Positions 37,757 to 50,590 of a DNA stretch of 64,000 bases are shown in pieces (the stretch's first letter is position 1; the number at the start of each line of letters is the position of its first letter). The position numbers were made by a program, and so were the translations under genes. Under the pieces are notes generated by a model, which had not been told where the DNA came from, did not search any database, and saw only the letters and a list, made by a program, of their open reading frames with translations. Source of the stretch: Cheiracanthium punctorium (lineage: Eukaryota; Arthropoda; Arachnida; Araneae; Cheiracanthiidae); NCBI GenBank assembly GCA_038373885.1, contig JAWZYV010011619.1:2666001-2730000 (forward strand), given 5' to 3'.

Positions 37757-38652
37757 TGATGGTTGGAATCTGAAGATGAAAGAATGACTTGTTCTACTTT
37801 TTATGAATACTTCGCCAAAATGTTCAAACCTAATTCGAAAGAAAGGTTCATTTGTGAAGCAGCGGTCAATTCTTTCAAAGAATCATCAGGATAAACCTCC
37901 GAGAGCAGCTCACTTTTTCGGCTTCAGGCATTTTTTGCTCCCTGAGTGTTCTGCTGTCAAACGAAACCCCAGATCAGCGATCCGAGCCAGCAGAGCAACA
38001 ACTTAAAATTGAAAAAAGTTAAAAGTTTTCTTCACATGTAAAAATGTTAAATTTTAATCAGGAACAATACATATTGCAGATATCTGTCTTTTCATGGTTT
38101 GGAAAAGATGAGAAGATGGTTTTCTGGAGGCTACTAATGAAGACCGTTTGGAAACATTCAGAGAAGATTTCAGTGACCAGGAGTTTATCAATACTCCCAA
38201 CAAATCACGAGCAGAACGATATCTATTGGTATCTGTTTATGCAACTGAAAACATTAATCCCAATTCTCTGGAGAAACCAGCACCTCGGTCATATCATGTC
38301 CCGAGCATCCAAGTCCTTCCTGTTAATAATTCCAAATCAGCTTGATCTGAATCAAAGCCATAAAATAAAAGACATAACACATGCTCAGTGTAATGCGTAG
38401 TGTAGTGTCTTCAGCGGATTATAAAAATTACTCGAAGAGAATACAAGACAAATAAGAAAACAGAACAGAAATTCACGAACATTAGAGCGAGTTGAATGAA
38501 CAGCTGATTAAATTACAGAAAATAGAGGAAGAAAAGGAAAAAGCAATGTTGCAGTCAAAAATACCAAGAAACCAAGGAAAGCGCATGAAATCTCAAGCGA
38601 TGATGGAAAACAAGAGTGGGAACCACAAGATCAGTCGGATGGAGACAGATTA
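37757..38652 (+). pseudogene. Decayed protein-coding remnant, several frameshifts and stops
   Basis: Protein-like stretches fall in different frames in one orientation: STFYEYFAKMFKPNSKERF then ICEAAVNSFKE (about 37788-37890), ETFREDFSDQEFINTPNKS and SVYATENINPNSLEKP (about 38150-38345), and a coiled-coil-like ELNEQLIKLQKIEEEKEKAM (about 38488-38550) ending at TAA 38650-38652. Composition and lack of stops within each block suggest a former ORF. It could be a retro-copy of a host gene or a transposon ORF. I do not recognise the parent, and no poly(A) tail is obvious. Confidence 0.55.
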
Positions 38653-38890
38653 ATATATTTTAAACTAAAATTTCACTATCTTGAAATTTTTATTTATCCA
38701 TTTATTTATTTTTTGTAATATTACCTTACTTTATTCATAATATTGTTCAAACTTTTACGACGGTGTTAATATCTTTTTTATTTTTATTTTTAAATTGCCA
38801 ATAAGTGAATATTGGCAATACTGAATAGATTCCGACACTGAATCGCATGTCAATAATTGGTTCTTATCCATGTCAATTGTTTCATCCATG

Positions 38891-39080
38891 CATGGGCGCC
38901 CATAAGGAGGGGCAAGGTAGGGCACTTGCCCCCCCCCTAGAGTTTTAGGTTAATGTCTCATGATGTAAACAAATGGCAAAACCAGAACTAAATTTGTTAA
39001 AAGTTTGAAATTTGCCCCCCCTCTAGAAAAATTTTTTGAAGTTTGCCCCCCCCCTAGAAAAATTCCTATGGGCGCCCATG
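38891..39080. mobile_element. 190-bp MITE with GGGCGCCC ends and perfect 8-bp target duplication
   Basis: Left CATGGGCGCCCATAAGG and right reversed CATGGGCGCCCATAGGA. Perfect CATCCATG repeats flank it (38883-38890, 39081-39088). An 8-bp duplication fits hAT or P superfamilies. The inside carries repeated TTTGCCCCCCC(C/T)CTAGA blocks. It is recent in appearance. Confidence 0.9.
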
Positions 39081-39354
39081 CATCCATGTCAGTATGGAAA
39101 AAATTGTTGAGTTTCCGCTCATAAAAACAGAAATTTTTATTAATTTGCCTAAAAAAAATGAATGTAATCTAATGCAGATCTTGGCCATAAAGAAAAAACT
39201 TTGAAACATAAATATTGCTTTATAAATATGAAAGTTATTAAGAAAATAACTCTAAAACTTCCTTAAAGTGTCAATAACCGGTGCCTTTATGCTATAACTA
39301 ATTATCACATTAAAATTGTAAACCGAAATTTTGAAAGTAAACTACAGACTAATT

Positions 39355-39412
39355 GACAATAGTTCAAAATCGCGTATCTCGGGGCTCGCGTAAGTCGAGG
39401 TATTACTGTATT
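39355..39412 (-). mobile_element. Solo Tigger-like terminal repeat
   Basis: The reverse complement reads CAGTAATACCTCGACTTACG then CGAGCCCCGAGATACGCG, preceded by TA. This is the usual layout of a Tigger/pogo end. I found no matching opposite end nearby. Confidence 0.5.
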
Positions 39413-39965
39413 TACCGAAATGTCAACCGAACAGGCGGTATGATCAGACGTCGAAAATAAATTATAAGTGACCGCTTTGAAATATCTACATGCTTGCCAA
39501 CATTTAAAAATTACAGATTTAGAGTACCTCATGTTTTAAATTTGTTCAATTCACTCTGAAAGTAGGGGGTAAGGTTTATTTATTTGAATAAATTTAAGAT
39601 TGATCAGATTTCAAAAGTTAAACGTAGTAGTCTCTGGGGAGAAAATACTTGTTTACAACGCGATTACAATTTTATAAGTCATTGCGTCAACGTCGCTAAA
39701 AATTTCGACATGCATCCTCAAATTCTGCCTCAATACCCACAAAAAAAAAAACTGAATTGTGAAACTTTCTTAAAAAGAATATCCGATTTAAAATTTTGGA
39801 ATTCGAATGGAAAAATTTAAGTTATTCACCTTCAGCAAAGCGTGGCAAGATATTTCCATTTTGGAAAAAATTTCGTACGGAATCAATTTATATTTAAAGT
39901 TTTATTCAACGTATATGCGCATCATGGAAGGAATGCTCTTCTGTAATTCCACGTAATTCAGATTT

Positions 39966-39966
<1 letters not shown>

Positions 39967-40034
<68 letters not shown>
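39967..40034. repeat. (AT)n microsatellite
   Basis: About 33 uninterrupted AT dinucleotides. Confidence 0.98.
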
Positions 40035-40037
<3 letters not shown>

Positions 40038-40177
40038 AAACTTGTAAACATTCTCTTTAATGTTATGGGCAAAAATTTTTTTTTTTCCTGGGGCGTTTTG
40101 GAGATAATAGCAATATAGCCTGTTTATAGGGTAGTAAACATTTGCAAAAATAGAAGCTCCATTGAAACTCTTAATAC

Positions 40178-40236
40178 TTGTTAAGACGTCAAACTCTCAG
40201 TACTTGTTAAGACTTGTTAAGACGTCTTTGACGTCT
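40178..40236. repeat. Hairpin/direct repeat TTAAGACGTC
   Basis: Repeats of CTTGTTAAGACGTC are followed by an exact hairpin: TTAAGACGTC, loop TTT, GACGTCTTAA. Confidence 0.75.
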
Positions 40237-40584
40237 TAAGTTTAATCTAAAATATGCTAACCTACCGAGAGCCAAAAAATCTTTCCCTTGTAAAAAGATT
40301 TAAATGATGCATCAAGCACTTGGAAGTTAATCTACAGAAGCTGCTTGCCAGCAACAGAATAACAGCAGCATGATAGAGAATTTAATCAAATTCAATGTTT
40401 GGAAAAAATTGTTAAACCAAAAGTTTCCTAGGAATACACAAATACCATTGTTAGAAGACTAGTTTAAAAAAATCATGCGATTATGGTACATAAATACAAG
40501 TAAACCAATTATGTCATGGGCCAAAAATGTTTTAGATTGTCTATTTCCAAGCTATGGTGTGCAATTTGTGTACCAGGATCTTAA

Positions 40585-41903
40585 CGCTAGAACGGCAGAC
40601 TACTTACGGGAATAGAAAGGGGTCATTTTGACCACTCGTTATAGCTACTAAAAAATAAATTCAAAAGGATTTTAAAATTAGATTGGCAAAAATACGTAGA
40701 GTTGAATACATTCAGTATTGCTTGATACTTTTCAAGTATTTTAAAAATTCATTAAATTATTGCCCACAGTCTGAGCAGTTGAGATACCACAACTATTCAA
40801 ATGACTCATTCATTAGATATAATAAAATTCCAAATGTGTTTAGTTTCAGGAATTAAAACTAATTCTAAGTAGAATAAAAGAATTTATAAAATATTTTTGA
40901 GTTCACTTACCCAAAGAATGATTCACTTTAAATCCATACATGAGAAATTTGCTTTATGTTGTTTCTGTTTTCTCATTACAAGTGCATTTAAATAGTTAAT
41001 ATAAAGCAAGGTGTTTAAACTCGATTTAAAATACTTCAAATTACATGTATTAATTTTTTGTATTTACTATATTAACTCTTAACATTTTTTCGTATTTATT
41101 TTCCACACCAATTTGGAACACGATACCCACGATTCTAGAGAATTTCTCATTTCTGCACTTAATAAACTAAAAAATAAATCCTTTAATCTTTTTTTGTAGG
41201 GGGGGGACTGGTTTGTATTTTGAGACTTTGAAGCCATAAAAAAGCCAAGATTAATGCCTCGCCTAATTTTAACAAAGTAGTCCTCGTTTTCACTATTAAA
41301 CATTATATTTTATTCACAGGTCAATGTGCATGAAGCGTTCACATGAATTATGTATGCTGTGAACGTATATGTACAACTAAATCCTGATTTGGAACTACAT
41401 AGAAAATAGCTGCTTAAGTGTGGTGCACCTGCAGTGAGTAATATGAACCAACATAAGTAACAATTGGAAAAATACATTTGTAAAGTGAACTGTTTCAGAT
41501 AAGAAATGTAACTATGCTTTCCTTGGAGTAAAAAACTAAATGGCTCTTTAGTGAAAACAAAGCAGGGTGACCACCCAAATTTTCATCCTCCTGGGAGACA
41601 TTAAAAAAAAAAAAATCTATTCCTGTCTGAATTTGAAGCAGTCAAAGAACCAAGAGTATTTTACGAAGAGATCAAAATTGAAGTCGTCTTAAGAATACTA
41701 GCTCATATTTCAAAAATTAACAGAACAAGAATGCGGAATTCCCCCCCTCCCCCTGAACTAGCTCTTAACTCGGCAAGAGTCAAAAATTTTCCAACTAATC
41801 CTTCTGACAAACTCAGGGAGTACAAACTCACTGTAACGAACTCAGGGGGTGACAAACTCGGGGGTAATATCAAAATTACCCCTACCGCCGCAGTTCTAGT
41901 GTT
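40585..41903. mobile_element. piggyBac-like element relic with TTAA flanks
   Basis: Left TTAA|CGCTAGAACGGCAG then GGGGTCATTTTGACC; right reversed TTAA|AACACTAGAACTGCGG then GGGGTAATTTTGATAT. TTAA sites are at 40581-40584 and 41904-41907. The two ends are offset by 2 bp, so one boundary is imprecise. The 1.3-kb interior has no transposase. Confidence 0.65.
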
Positions 41904-42229
41904 TTAAATCCAGTTGTTTCTTCGAACTACAGTCTGACAGTCTTGAGTCAACTTTTGGAAGATATTTCAAGCTGTAAAAACTAGAGGTAAAAAGATTCGG
42001 GAGTTGTCAATTCCTCATTTATTGGGTATTAGCCTAATAAAATTCGGAACTTACTTATTGTAAACTTGTGTATAAAATTTGAAATACGTATGTGTATAAA
42101 AACTTATTGTTGAATATTGCTTGAATTGTTCTCTGTTCAGATCACTAATAAAATACACAGTATTATTCTTCAAGTATATTGTACTCTAATCATGTAAATA
42201 GTTTCCGAAATCTACAAAATAATTATTAA

Positions 42230-44235
42230 ACTACAGGCTCTCAGAAATTAAGAAAAAGAAGCTCGCATCAATAAATTGAACTTTATTTTTTATGAAAAAG
42301 CAAATTTTATACAAATTTTAGTTTTATGTAGATAAACGTCAAACCAATACATGACATTTCAAAAATATCTGTCACATCCTTAAATAGTAGTAGAGTAAAA
42401 TCAAGACAATTTATAATTTCATATGTAACAATACTGGACAATAGTTTTCACGCACTTTGTAAATACTTCATAAAAAGATGTTAACATTAACTTCCTTAAT
42501 TATTTTTATCCGAAAATCATTCAAAATGTATACAATTTTTAATTATCAATTAGAATTCAATAATGAGAAAAATTGTTAAAATTTCTAAAGCGTTTTACCT
42601 AAAAAACAACTGTGTAAGAGATGTTTGAAAAACCAAGTTGAAATACGATAGAACAATTCATATTAACACTTATTTTCTGAACAGACTTGTGTATATGAAC
42701 CTTAAAATTTCACATTCAGAAAAACAAAACTATGTATTACTGCTAAGATTCAGCCATGAATAACATCTGTTCTTTATACATATTAAGTTAATAAAAGCTT
42801 TACACAAAAACTCATGCTAAATACAAAACTCTGTACTCATACTGAAGCCACTTAGAAACAATGTATTCTGGATATTCCATCACAAATTGACGTATACGTA
42901 ATATAAATATGTACTGTAACGTTTGAAAAAAATTGTACAATAGGGAACATTCAGTGGAAAGTAATATTAAACACCTATTATGCTTGTAATGATACAAGTC
43001 TACTTAATCCTTAAATGCCTAAATGTACTATAATTTTCATTTATTAAACAGGCATCACAGATCTTTAAAGAGAAAATTTTCTTGATTAAAATTCTGTAAA
43101 ATTAAACACACATGGATTTTAAAGACTCTGCAACTAAAGCTTCAATTTTATTTGCTTTATGTTTATGAAACTAAATTTGGTTCGTTTCCAAAAGGCAACA
43201 CAAGTCATTTAAGGGTTAAGATAATCGTATCTAAGGGAAAGTATTAAACACCTATTCTCTTAAAATATACATACAAGACCACTTGAGATAATTGCATCTA
43301 AAAGGACCGACATAATAGACATTAAAATTCATTAGATATAACCAAAACAGTTACCACAATGCATATATTGCGCCAATCGACAAAGAATCATTCTTCATAT
43401 ACACTAACACATTGCAAACAAAATCCAGGGCAAGTCATCTATTTAGATAATTATATTGTTTAAAGTCGTGGCCACAACTTATTTTTTAACTATTCAGTTT
43501 AAAATATTCAAAATGTTTAATACAAATACAATATATAATTAAAATTTGATACCTCAATAAGTATTTTTTACAGTAATTTATAGATAAGTAATTTGCAAAT
43601 ATTAAAACATCTTTCAACCGACTCATTCAGATATCAATCTATTTAAATAATAGCAATACTATCATTCCATTAAGGGATACGTTCGTTTTAAAAGGCTACC
43701 TTGCAACCCAATGTATGCATACACCTCTGTCTTAGTTTCAATAGGAGTTTTGTTTAAAAGGAATTTGGTATTTTGACAGTAAATGCAGAAAAAGAAAACA
43801 TGCATCCATCATATCATCAGTATATTATCAGCAATAAAACATTTTAAAACTCATTTACAAAATTCTACATTAACAGACTTATGAGAAATAACATGATGGT
43901 AGAACTCAGGCTGAATAACTAGGTACATTTTATGCAGAACTGAAATTTTTTAAAAAAGCAAATTTTGAATTTTCTTACACTCAAAACCAGTTAACGTTTC
44001 AACGACTACTTCAGAAATTTATTTCATAAAAAATGTTTAAATTGAAACTATTGGAGATAGAACCTATTGGTGAAAATAAATCAATGCCCAAATTAAAAGT
44101 GGATTAAAATGAACATTCTTTTTAATTTGGGCAATACACTCCCTCACCCCCTACCCCACCTCAAAAATAACGGACATTTAATGCAAAATATTAATGACTA
44201 AAATTACAAATGAAAATTAATTTTTTAAAACACAT
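42230..44235. other. Low-repeat AT-rich region with a small local duplication
   Basis: No simple-sequence runs for 2 kb. GTATTAAACACCTATTCTCT followed by ACAAGACCACTT (about 43240-43285) is a diverged copy of the similar block at 42955-43002. The AATAAATTGAACTTTATTTT near 42275 would suit a transcript 3' end on either strand. No clear exon is seen. Confidence 0.4.
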
Positions 44236-44239
44236 TTAG

Positions 44240-44395
44240 GATGCCAAATACATACAGATAAATTTAGAGATTTATAGAAAACTTAGTTCGCCAGACAGAT
44301 GATTTAAAAATGTTCTTATGAATATGAGAAATTTTTTTTTATACCGTAAAGTTTATAAATCAAGCTATTAACTAGCAATTATCACAATATACCCC
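44240..44395 (+). repeat. Local duplication, copy 1
   Basis: ATTTAGAGATTTATAGAAAA ... ATGAGAAATTTTTTTTATAC ... AAGCTATTAACTAGCAATTA aligns with 45030-45167 in direct orientation, diverged. The flanking GCTGCTCGCCAGGCTTCTTT (reverse strand, about 44407-44426) similarly matches 44712-44731. Confidence 0.75.
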
Positions 44396-45029
44396 ATGGA
44401 AAAAGAAGCCTGGCGAGCAGCGTCATAAAAGAGTCCTTAATCTCAAATGCAAGTTAGAATCTCTCGCTTAACGACTTAAAATCAAAACTTAAAATTTAGA
44501 AAAATCTTTGAAAAAGAGGTTTAAAAGTAACCTTAGAAAGATTAGCATACTCCGATATTTATAGTAGACACAATCTGCCTATAATAAACGCAATATAAAG
44601 ATCAAAGTAACAATCGATAAAGTTAAACATTCCGATGAGAAATATACAGTAACTACTAAAATACTTTAACACCCAAAATTAAACTTATTAATTCTTAATT
44701 TCCTTCGAAAAGAAGTCTGGTGAGCAGTGCTGCCACTATGGCCATCTCGTGACTGCACTGCGAGCCAGACTGACTGAAAAAAACAAAAGATAACAACTCT
44801 GAGTTTAATAGCAGATGTTCAAATTTGCATATCTTTAAAAATTGTGAAGATATTTTTCCATTCCTTCTATCAACTATTGCAAGATTTACACAATACCTTT
44901 ACTTAGGCAGACAATTTGTACATATACAACGTTATAGTAACGTAAATATATATTGAGTATTTTCATTTCATAACAGTCATTACTAATATACATAAGTACT
45001 TATGATGGTCGTCAAGCTGGTGATTATGA

Positions 45030-45167
45030 TACCAATTAGAGGCAAATTTAGAGATTTACAAAATACTTAGTTTGACAGATTTTGAAGTGCTCTTATGCAT
45101 ATGAGAAGTATTTTTCATACCGTAGAGTGCATTAATTAAGCTATTCACTTGCGATTATCACATATGT
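45030..45167 (+). repeat. Local duplication, copy 2
   Basis: Direct, diverged copy of 44240-44395 (ATTTAGAGATTTACAAAATA, GCATATGAGAAGTATTTTTC, AAGCTATTCACTTGCGATTA). Confidence 0.75.
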
Positions 45168-45169
45168 AC

Positions 45170-47018
45170 ATAAAATTATTTCCTTTTTGGTCTTCAATTG
45201 TGGACACCGTGTCTGAAAGGGTTCAAAAGTTCATTCATTTAGAAGTAAAGTTTTTTTGAAATTTAAAGATATCTTTCCTGCCAATGAACTTGCGATAGCA
45301 TTTTCAAACTGCCACTTCTATAAGCAGCGACGTTCAAACTATTTTATTAGACCCGTTAAGATTTGATTTTTCAAGAAATTTTATTTCTAAAAAATTTCAG
45401 TATACTAATCAATTATCTTTTAAACTATATGCATTTATTCCTTTACTATACTTAAGCTTAGTAACAATTATTTTATTAATTGGAAAATGCGTCTAACATT
45501 GAAGAACTAGCAGATAACCAGATTTTTGCCTTTTTCAACGAAACTTTCCGAGAACACTTCTGTCCTGTTTTCATGGCTTATTGGAGCTTTGGTCTCTGAT
45601 TTACAGCATTTTGTTCCAACCCCAAATTCAGACTATATCGCGGTAGTACCTGCCAAGGGTGTTAATTTCTACCAGACTCCAGAACAATTCATTTCTACCT
45701 CATTCAGGAACCGATAGATGGTAGGACTATTGAGACAGAACACTTGTTGAAGTTTGAAAATATATGGCTTTTATTATATTTGGATTGAAGCCAATTCTAT
45801 TAAATGGATTATTTTTGATAACAATTTTTTCTCTAATAAAAGTTTTTCCCTACGTAATAAAAATTTATGCTTTTGGGAAACCCTAGTACCAATTAAATAA
45901 AAACTAATTTTTCTCCAACATTAATATTTAACAAATAAAATATAGCTTCACTTACATTAAAGTCACGCATAACCTTATAAAGAAAGTTTTGCGTGTTAAA
46001 ACGACTAACTGAAAAATCAATGCCTAAATTAGCAGACGTAAACTACATAGAATACTTTACTCTACAGAAATAAACTATATTTAGGCATTAGAATATTAAA
46101 TTCAACAAGTATTTATTTTAAGAATTATGCAATTTAGATTAAAATAAAAAAGGAGCTCCATGTAATACGTTACTGCGTATTTCTTATGCTTCAGTTGGCA
46201 CACTTGCTATCTATAGTAGTATTCCTAAAAGGCTATGCGCACGTAATACGTGAACTTGCTAGAGGAAGGTGAATTTATCTTATGTTACGTATGCTCACCC
46301 ACCTTCTATATGAAGCAGCATGTCCTGAACATCAACATTTGTTTTCCCCTGTTCAGATGATGACCAACAAGGACCATCTGCCCAAAGAATTCGGACCATT
46401 TATCTGGTAAATCAAAGAAAATCTGCCTCAAATTAAATTATTTGATATCGGCATCCAGTTAAAACAGCTTTTTTACATTTATTTGTACACTTCAACATAG
46501 TAAAATACCCCCGTAGAACCAAACAGGCATTGCTCAACAAAGAAGGCCAGTCCAATGTCTAAAATCCTTATATCTTCATTCAGAATGAAAAAGCTAAACT
46601 TAATCTTCAAAATTATAAGACACCAGCTTTACCAGGCAGATGAACTTTCGCCTACAAATCAATTTTTCAAAAGCTTTCTTTGCGTGAATCATCTTTAATA
46701 ACCGGTCTTATGGGCTACCCCTCATGATTTGAAAAGGTTTAGAAATTTTATCTCACTTTAAAACATATTATAATCAAACATAAGTTTCCTATTGCCCATT
46801 GTTAAATACAAGATTCAACAATTATATCTTTTGGTAGTTTCTACAGCCCTCTCTCACCATATCTTACGGGCGATCTCGAGGAACGGGGGTTCCTTCCTCT
46901 AATTGAAATTAAAAAAACGGCTATCATCAAAAAAGCTAGCAAATTCAATGCACAATAACCCCTGGGGTAATTGGAAGGATAAGGAATGAGGCACAGTAGT
47001 TAGAATTTTCAAATAATT
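45170..47018. other. Mostly unassigned, apart from the candidate exon
   Basis: Contains a 63-codon + strand open frame at 45526-45717 (ALVSDLQHFVPTPNSDYIAV) with somewhat higher GC but no splice or family support. The rest is AT-rich with no element ends. Confidence 0.35.
46303..46399 (-). CDS. Candidate small coding exon (minus strand), function unknown
   Basis: On the minus strand an ATG at 46399-46397 opens 32 codons, MVRILWADGPCWSSSEQGKT then NVDVQDMLLHIE. They run into a good donor AAG|gtgggtgag at 46302. An in-frame TAA lies just upstream of the ATG. A second reading uses an acceptor-like ctttgggcag, making an exon of 46303-46377. The composition is protein-like and richer in GC than its surroundings. 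A possible partner is a strong acceptor (ctttTGTTTTTTTCAG, exon start 44773); joining in phase gives 12 more codons and a stop at 44736. I recognise no family, and it may be an RNA-gene exon. Confidence 0.35.
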
Positions 47019-47020
47019 TA

Positions 47021-47194
47021 CCGCATATCTCTGCGTATAACACGCACTTTCAACTTCAAAAAATTACTTTATTTTTACGTGTGCTTGTTATACACCGAAT
47101 ATAAAGTGCATAGCATAAAATAAATTTCTTGATATATCCTGAATTTACTGAGAAGTGTTGTACGCCAGAGTGTGTTCTACGTGGGGATATACGG
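47021..47194. mobile_element. Tigger-like MITE, 'TATAACACGCAC' family
   Basis: Left CCGCATATCTCTGCGTATAA then CACGCAC after a TA. Right end reversed CCGTATATCCCCACGTAGAA then CACACTC. It is the same family as the diverged element at 1801, and shorter. Confidence 0.7.
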
Positions 47195-47199
47195 CAATA

Positions 47200-49365
47200 G
47201 TATTTTACCACTCACCCAGCCTTCGCACTTTAAAGCCTCTCAACGCAGTAATGCGTTGTGTCCATCCATCTTTATGAAAAAACATTACCATATTTGAATT
47301 TCTTAGAGAAAATTTGTCAAAATCCCAACAAACGTCCATCTCACGAAACTTAACAAGACTAAAACAAATCTACGATGATCGGTTAACTTCACCCTTCAAG
47401 TAATGACCGATTCTACTCACAGCTATCTCAGTACAAACCATTGGCAGAAATTTATTGGTAGCAGTCATTTACGCAACCAACATCCACACCGAGTCCCACA
47501 AAAAAATCAACACCAAAACATAGGTGCAATGAAAAGCAATTTATATGAATTAAATCTCGTCTTCAACCTTAATTTTTTTCGTAATAATGAGGTAGGTCAA
47601 TATAATCCACACAATGAAATTGGTTAAAAAAAATTCCCCATGACAAAAGGGAAATTAGATCGTAGACTACCGATAGCTAAAGTCTAGTGTGAGCAATACA
47701 TACTGGAAGAGTTGACACTTGCTTCGAAATAAATTGACCATCAACAGCTTAATAAGTTTAGTGCTGAAAAGAAAGTAAATATATATGTTTAAATGCAATT
47801 ACAATAATTGAGTTATATTGTCTTTGATCTTCACCTAGCGTATTTAGCAAAATAAGACCTGGACACATATTGTTTTTTTAACCCCCTTTGGGTTAAATTA
47901 CGAGTCTAGCTCGCCACTGGCTTTTCATGCCATGCAGCACAATGAAGAACTATATTCGTCATACAGTCTTCAACCTTTGCAGGATACAATGGACTACTTT
48001 TGTAAACAGTAATTATTGTTTTAAAATACAGCAACATTCCTAAGTTTATACTCTAGTTTATTACCAATTTTTAAAGGTATAAAAAGTGGCCGATTGCGTT
48101 GCGAAAGGTTGGAGACTGGTTCCCATAACATATTGTTTATCGTTGGAATTCCTTTGCACAAATTACTTCAAACTGTTAATCAAGGGGACCACATTACAAT
48201 TATATATCAATAATAATTTCAATCAACAATGCTTAAGAATTATAAAACTAAACAAGTTTTTAAAAATGCAAATTAAATGCACCATTTTCGATCATTTAAT
48301 CTTATCGGAGGAGTTTAGAAAAGGTCCTTGTGATGTATTATGTTACCAACCTATATATTCACATTTTATTTTCTAAAGCTAGTAATCGTATCTTATTGTT
48401 CAATAAGTAATCTATTTTCTAAAGTGTTTACTATTAACCTAAAAATATAAAAAGATCTGGGAGAAAGACTAGGAAGTGTCAGTTTCGATTACTACCCACG
48501 CTGTAAGCATTTTCAACAAAACTTGAAATAATGGTACTTTATGATTAGATCACCAATATTACTCCTAATTCGTTAAGTTGGCTTAATCAATAATTTTTCA
48601 AATTTTGCACCTCAGCAGATAGCTACGGATTTATTACGAACGTGAAAACTAATTGAAAACTAATCAGAATTTAGAGGTTTAGAGATAAAATTCTACATTT
48701 TAATACCAGGCTTAAAATCGCTCAGGAGAATGTTGCAGTAAGATTCCACTGTAGTTCACCTAGTCTCAAGAAAGTAAAAAGAATTATATACCTTATAAAC
48801 ACTACTTAAAAGTACTAAAATAAATTATTGCCGTTATACTAGGTTCGATTGAAAATTAGAACATTTGAATTTACATCTCTTTCATGCAAGAGTTTTGACA
48901 TTTACGCTTTCTTAAATGTAATATGATGACATCCGTTTATAAATTTTTATTAACAGTAATGACACGAGTTTCTTTTTACAACTTTCCTTCTGTCCATTGT
49001 ATGAAAAATTAAATTCCTAGAACTGAAGTTTTAAAAGCCGAAGAATTTCTCCAAATTTTCTTTTAACCAGGAAAGATTTGTTAACTCATGTATCATAATA
49101 TTGTTATGTTTCCAAATTCTATAAATTTAAACCCTCGTAATATAAAAGTAATTTATTTTTAACGAATAAATCTACTAAAGCCAAATGTCAGACTTTTTGA
49201 ATGGAAATTTAGCAATCTGCATACAATATGGAAAGACTTTTTTTACTTTTTCTCAATGATATTGCTAAACGTTTTTGCAGATTGGAAGCGTCTCACATTC
49301 GCAACACAATGTGGCATTGAAAGCCAAAAGGATACGTAGTTAAAACATCCTATGTTTTAATTTTT
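47200..49365. other. Intergenic or intronic: no gene seen
   Basis: AT-rich, few simple repeats. An open frame at 48086-48376 (96 codons) is not protein-like in its second half. No transposon ends are recognised. Confidence 0.4.
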
Positions 49366-49369
49366 TAAT

Positions 49370-50590
49370 TAAACTTTATATTCAGAACGTTTAAAATATA
49401 TGTAATAATAGCAGCATTTACCGTCATTTCAAGAAACAGGGAAGATGGAGGATGTCGAACATTTCAAATGAAGACCGAATGCAAGTTTAGCATGCATAAG
49501 TAATTTGTTTTCAATGGTTTTTCCCAAATTCATCTGTTTGGTCCCTTATTTCTGTGCCAGGATTTAGCTATTAGTCCATCATTAAAATGCATCTACATGA
49601 AGTTGAAGAGATCGCTTTCCGATTGAGGTACCACACATTCGGATAAAATAGCACGTAAATAATCCGATTTGGATAATTATCCAGTCACTGAAAAACAGCA
49701 TGGCTTAGTAAAATAGTAATTGCGTAAAGAATTTTTTTTTGTTTTCACCATTATATCAAACTATATTTGATTGCAAAAAGGCTCACTACAATCACATTGA
49801 CATGTTAACACAGATCTGATCACATTCTGTTCTGGTGTGCACTGTATACGGCCGCTTAAATTTACTCGCTGCTTTTGCTTTAGTTTAATAATACTGTGGT
49901 ACTGCATTGCTAAAGAAACTTATTAAATACGACTTTTTTAATTTTACTATAGCTATTCTGTTTCTGAAGACTGGTTAATATAACATAAATGCACAATTAA
50001 TTTTTTCTGCACTTCGATAGCAAGAATAGCACAAGAAGCAAATGAAGCACAAACTTTTTTCTAGTAATAATTTTTCTATGCGAGTTCTCTTTCTTAAATG
50101 GTACAAAAAGTTTGACTTTGTATTTACTGGATAGGGGTGGCTAAAGATCAACTTTACACACGAGACCAGTACCTTGAATCGTGGGTGCGTCGCAAGCATT
50201 TATCTGAATGTTTCAAGGACTTTCAACTAGAATCCAAAATGCGGACAAAAAGGCAGTAAAGATTTACAGTGAATATTTCATCGACAAAAGAAAAAAAAAT
50301 CTTTCATAATGCAAGTGTGCTATCCTTTATTCGAGAACCGAGCTTTGAGTGAAATCTTTGGTATAAAGCTTTTTTCAATAACTAGGAAAAGATCCATTTT
50401 CTTGAATACACGTACTTTTTAAAAATTAGACGTTCCCTCCTTGAGAGAATAAACTCCTTAAAAATGGTAAATAACCACTGAGGGAGGAAAATGACAAACT
50501 TAAGCAGTCTATGTACGTGCATGAAATATTTCAATTATTAAGGTCGCATAAATTGTACGCTAGTTCAATCCTGTAGAATGGAAGTACACA
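49370..50590 (-). repeat. Large inverted duplication, left arm (~1.2 kb)
   Basis: Reads as the reverse complement of 52235-53460 along its length. Paired landmarks: GGTACCACACATTCGGATAA with its reverse at 53178, TGTGCCAGGATTTAGCTATT with 53260, CCTGTAGAATGGAA with 52247. Divergence is moderate with small indels. The arms are separated by about 1.65 kb. Confidence 0.88.

Noticed and set aside
45526..45717. 63-codon + strand frame with protein-like middle
   Set aside because: No splice sites in register, no family recognised, and no neighbouring exon found. Left as unassigned sequence.
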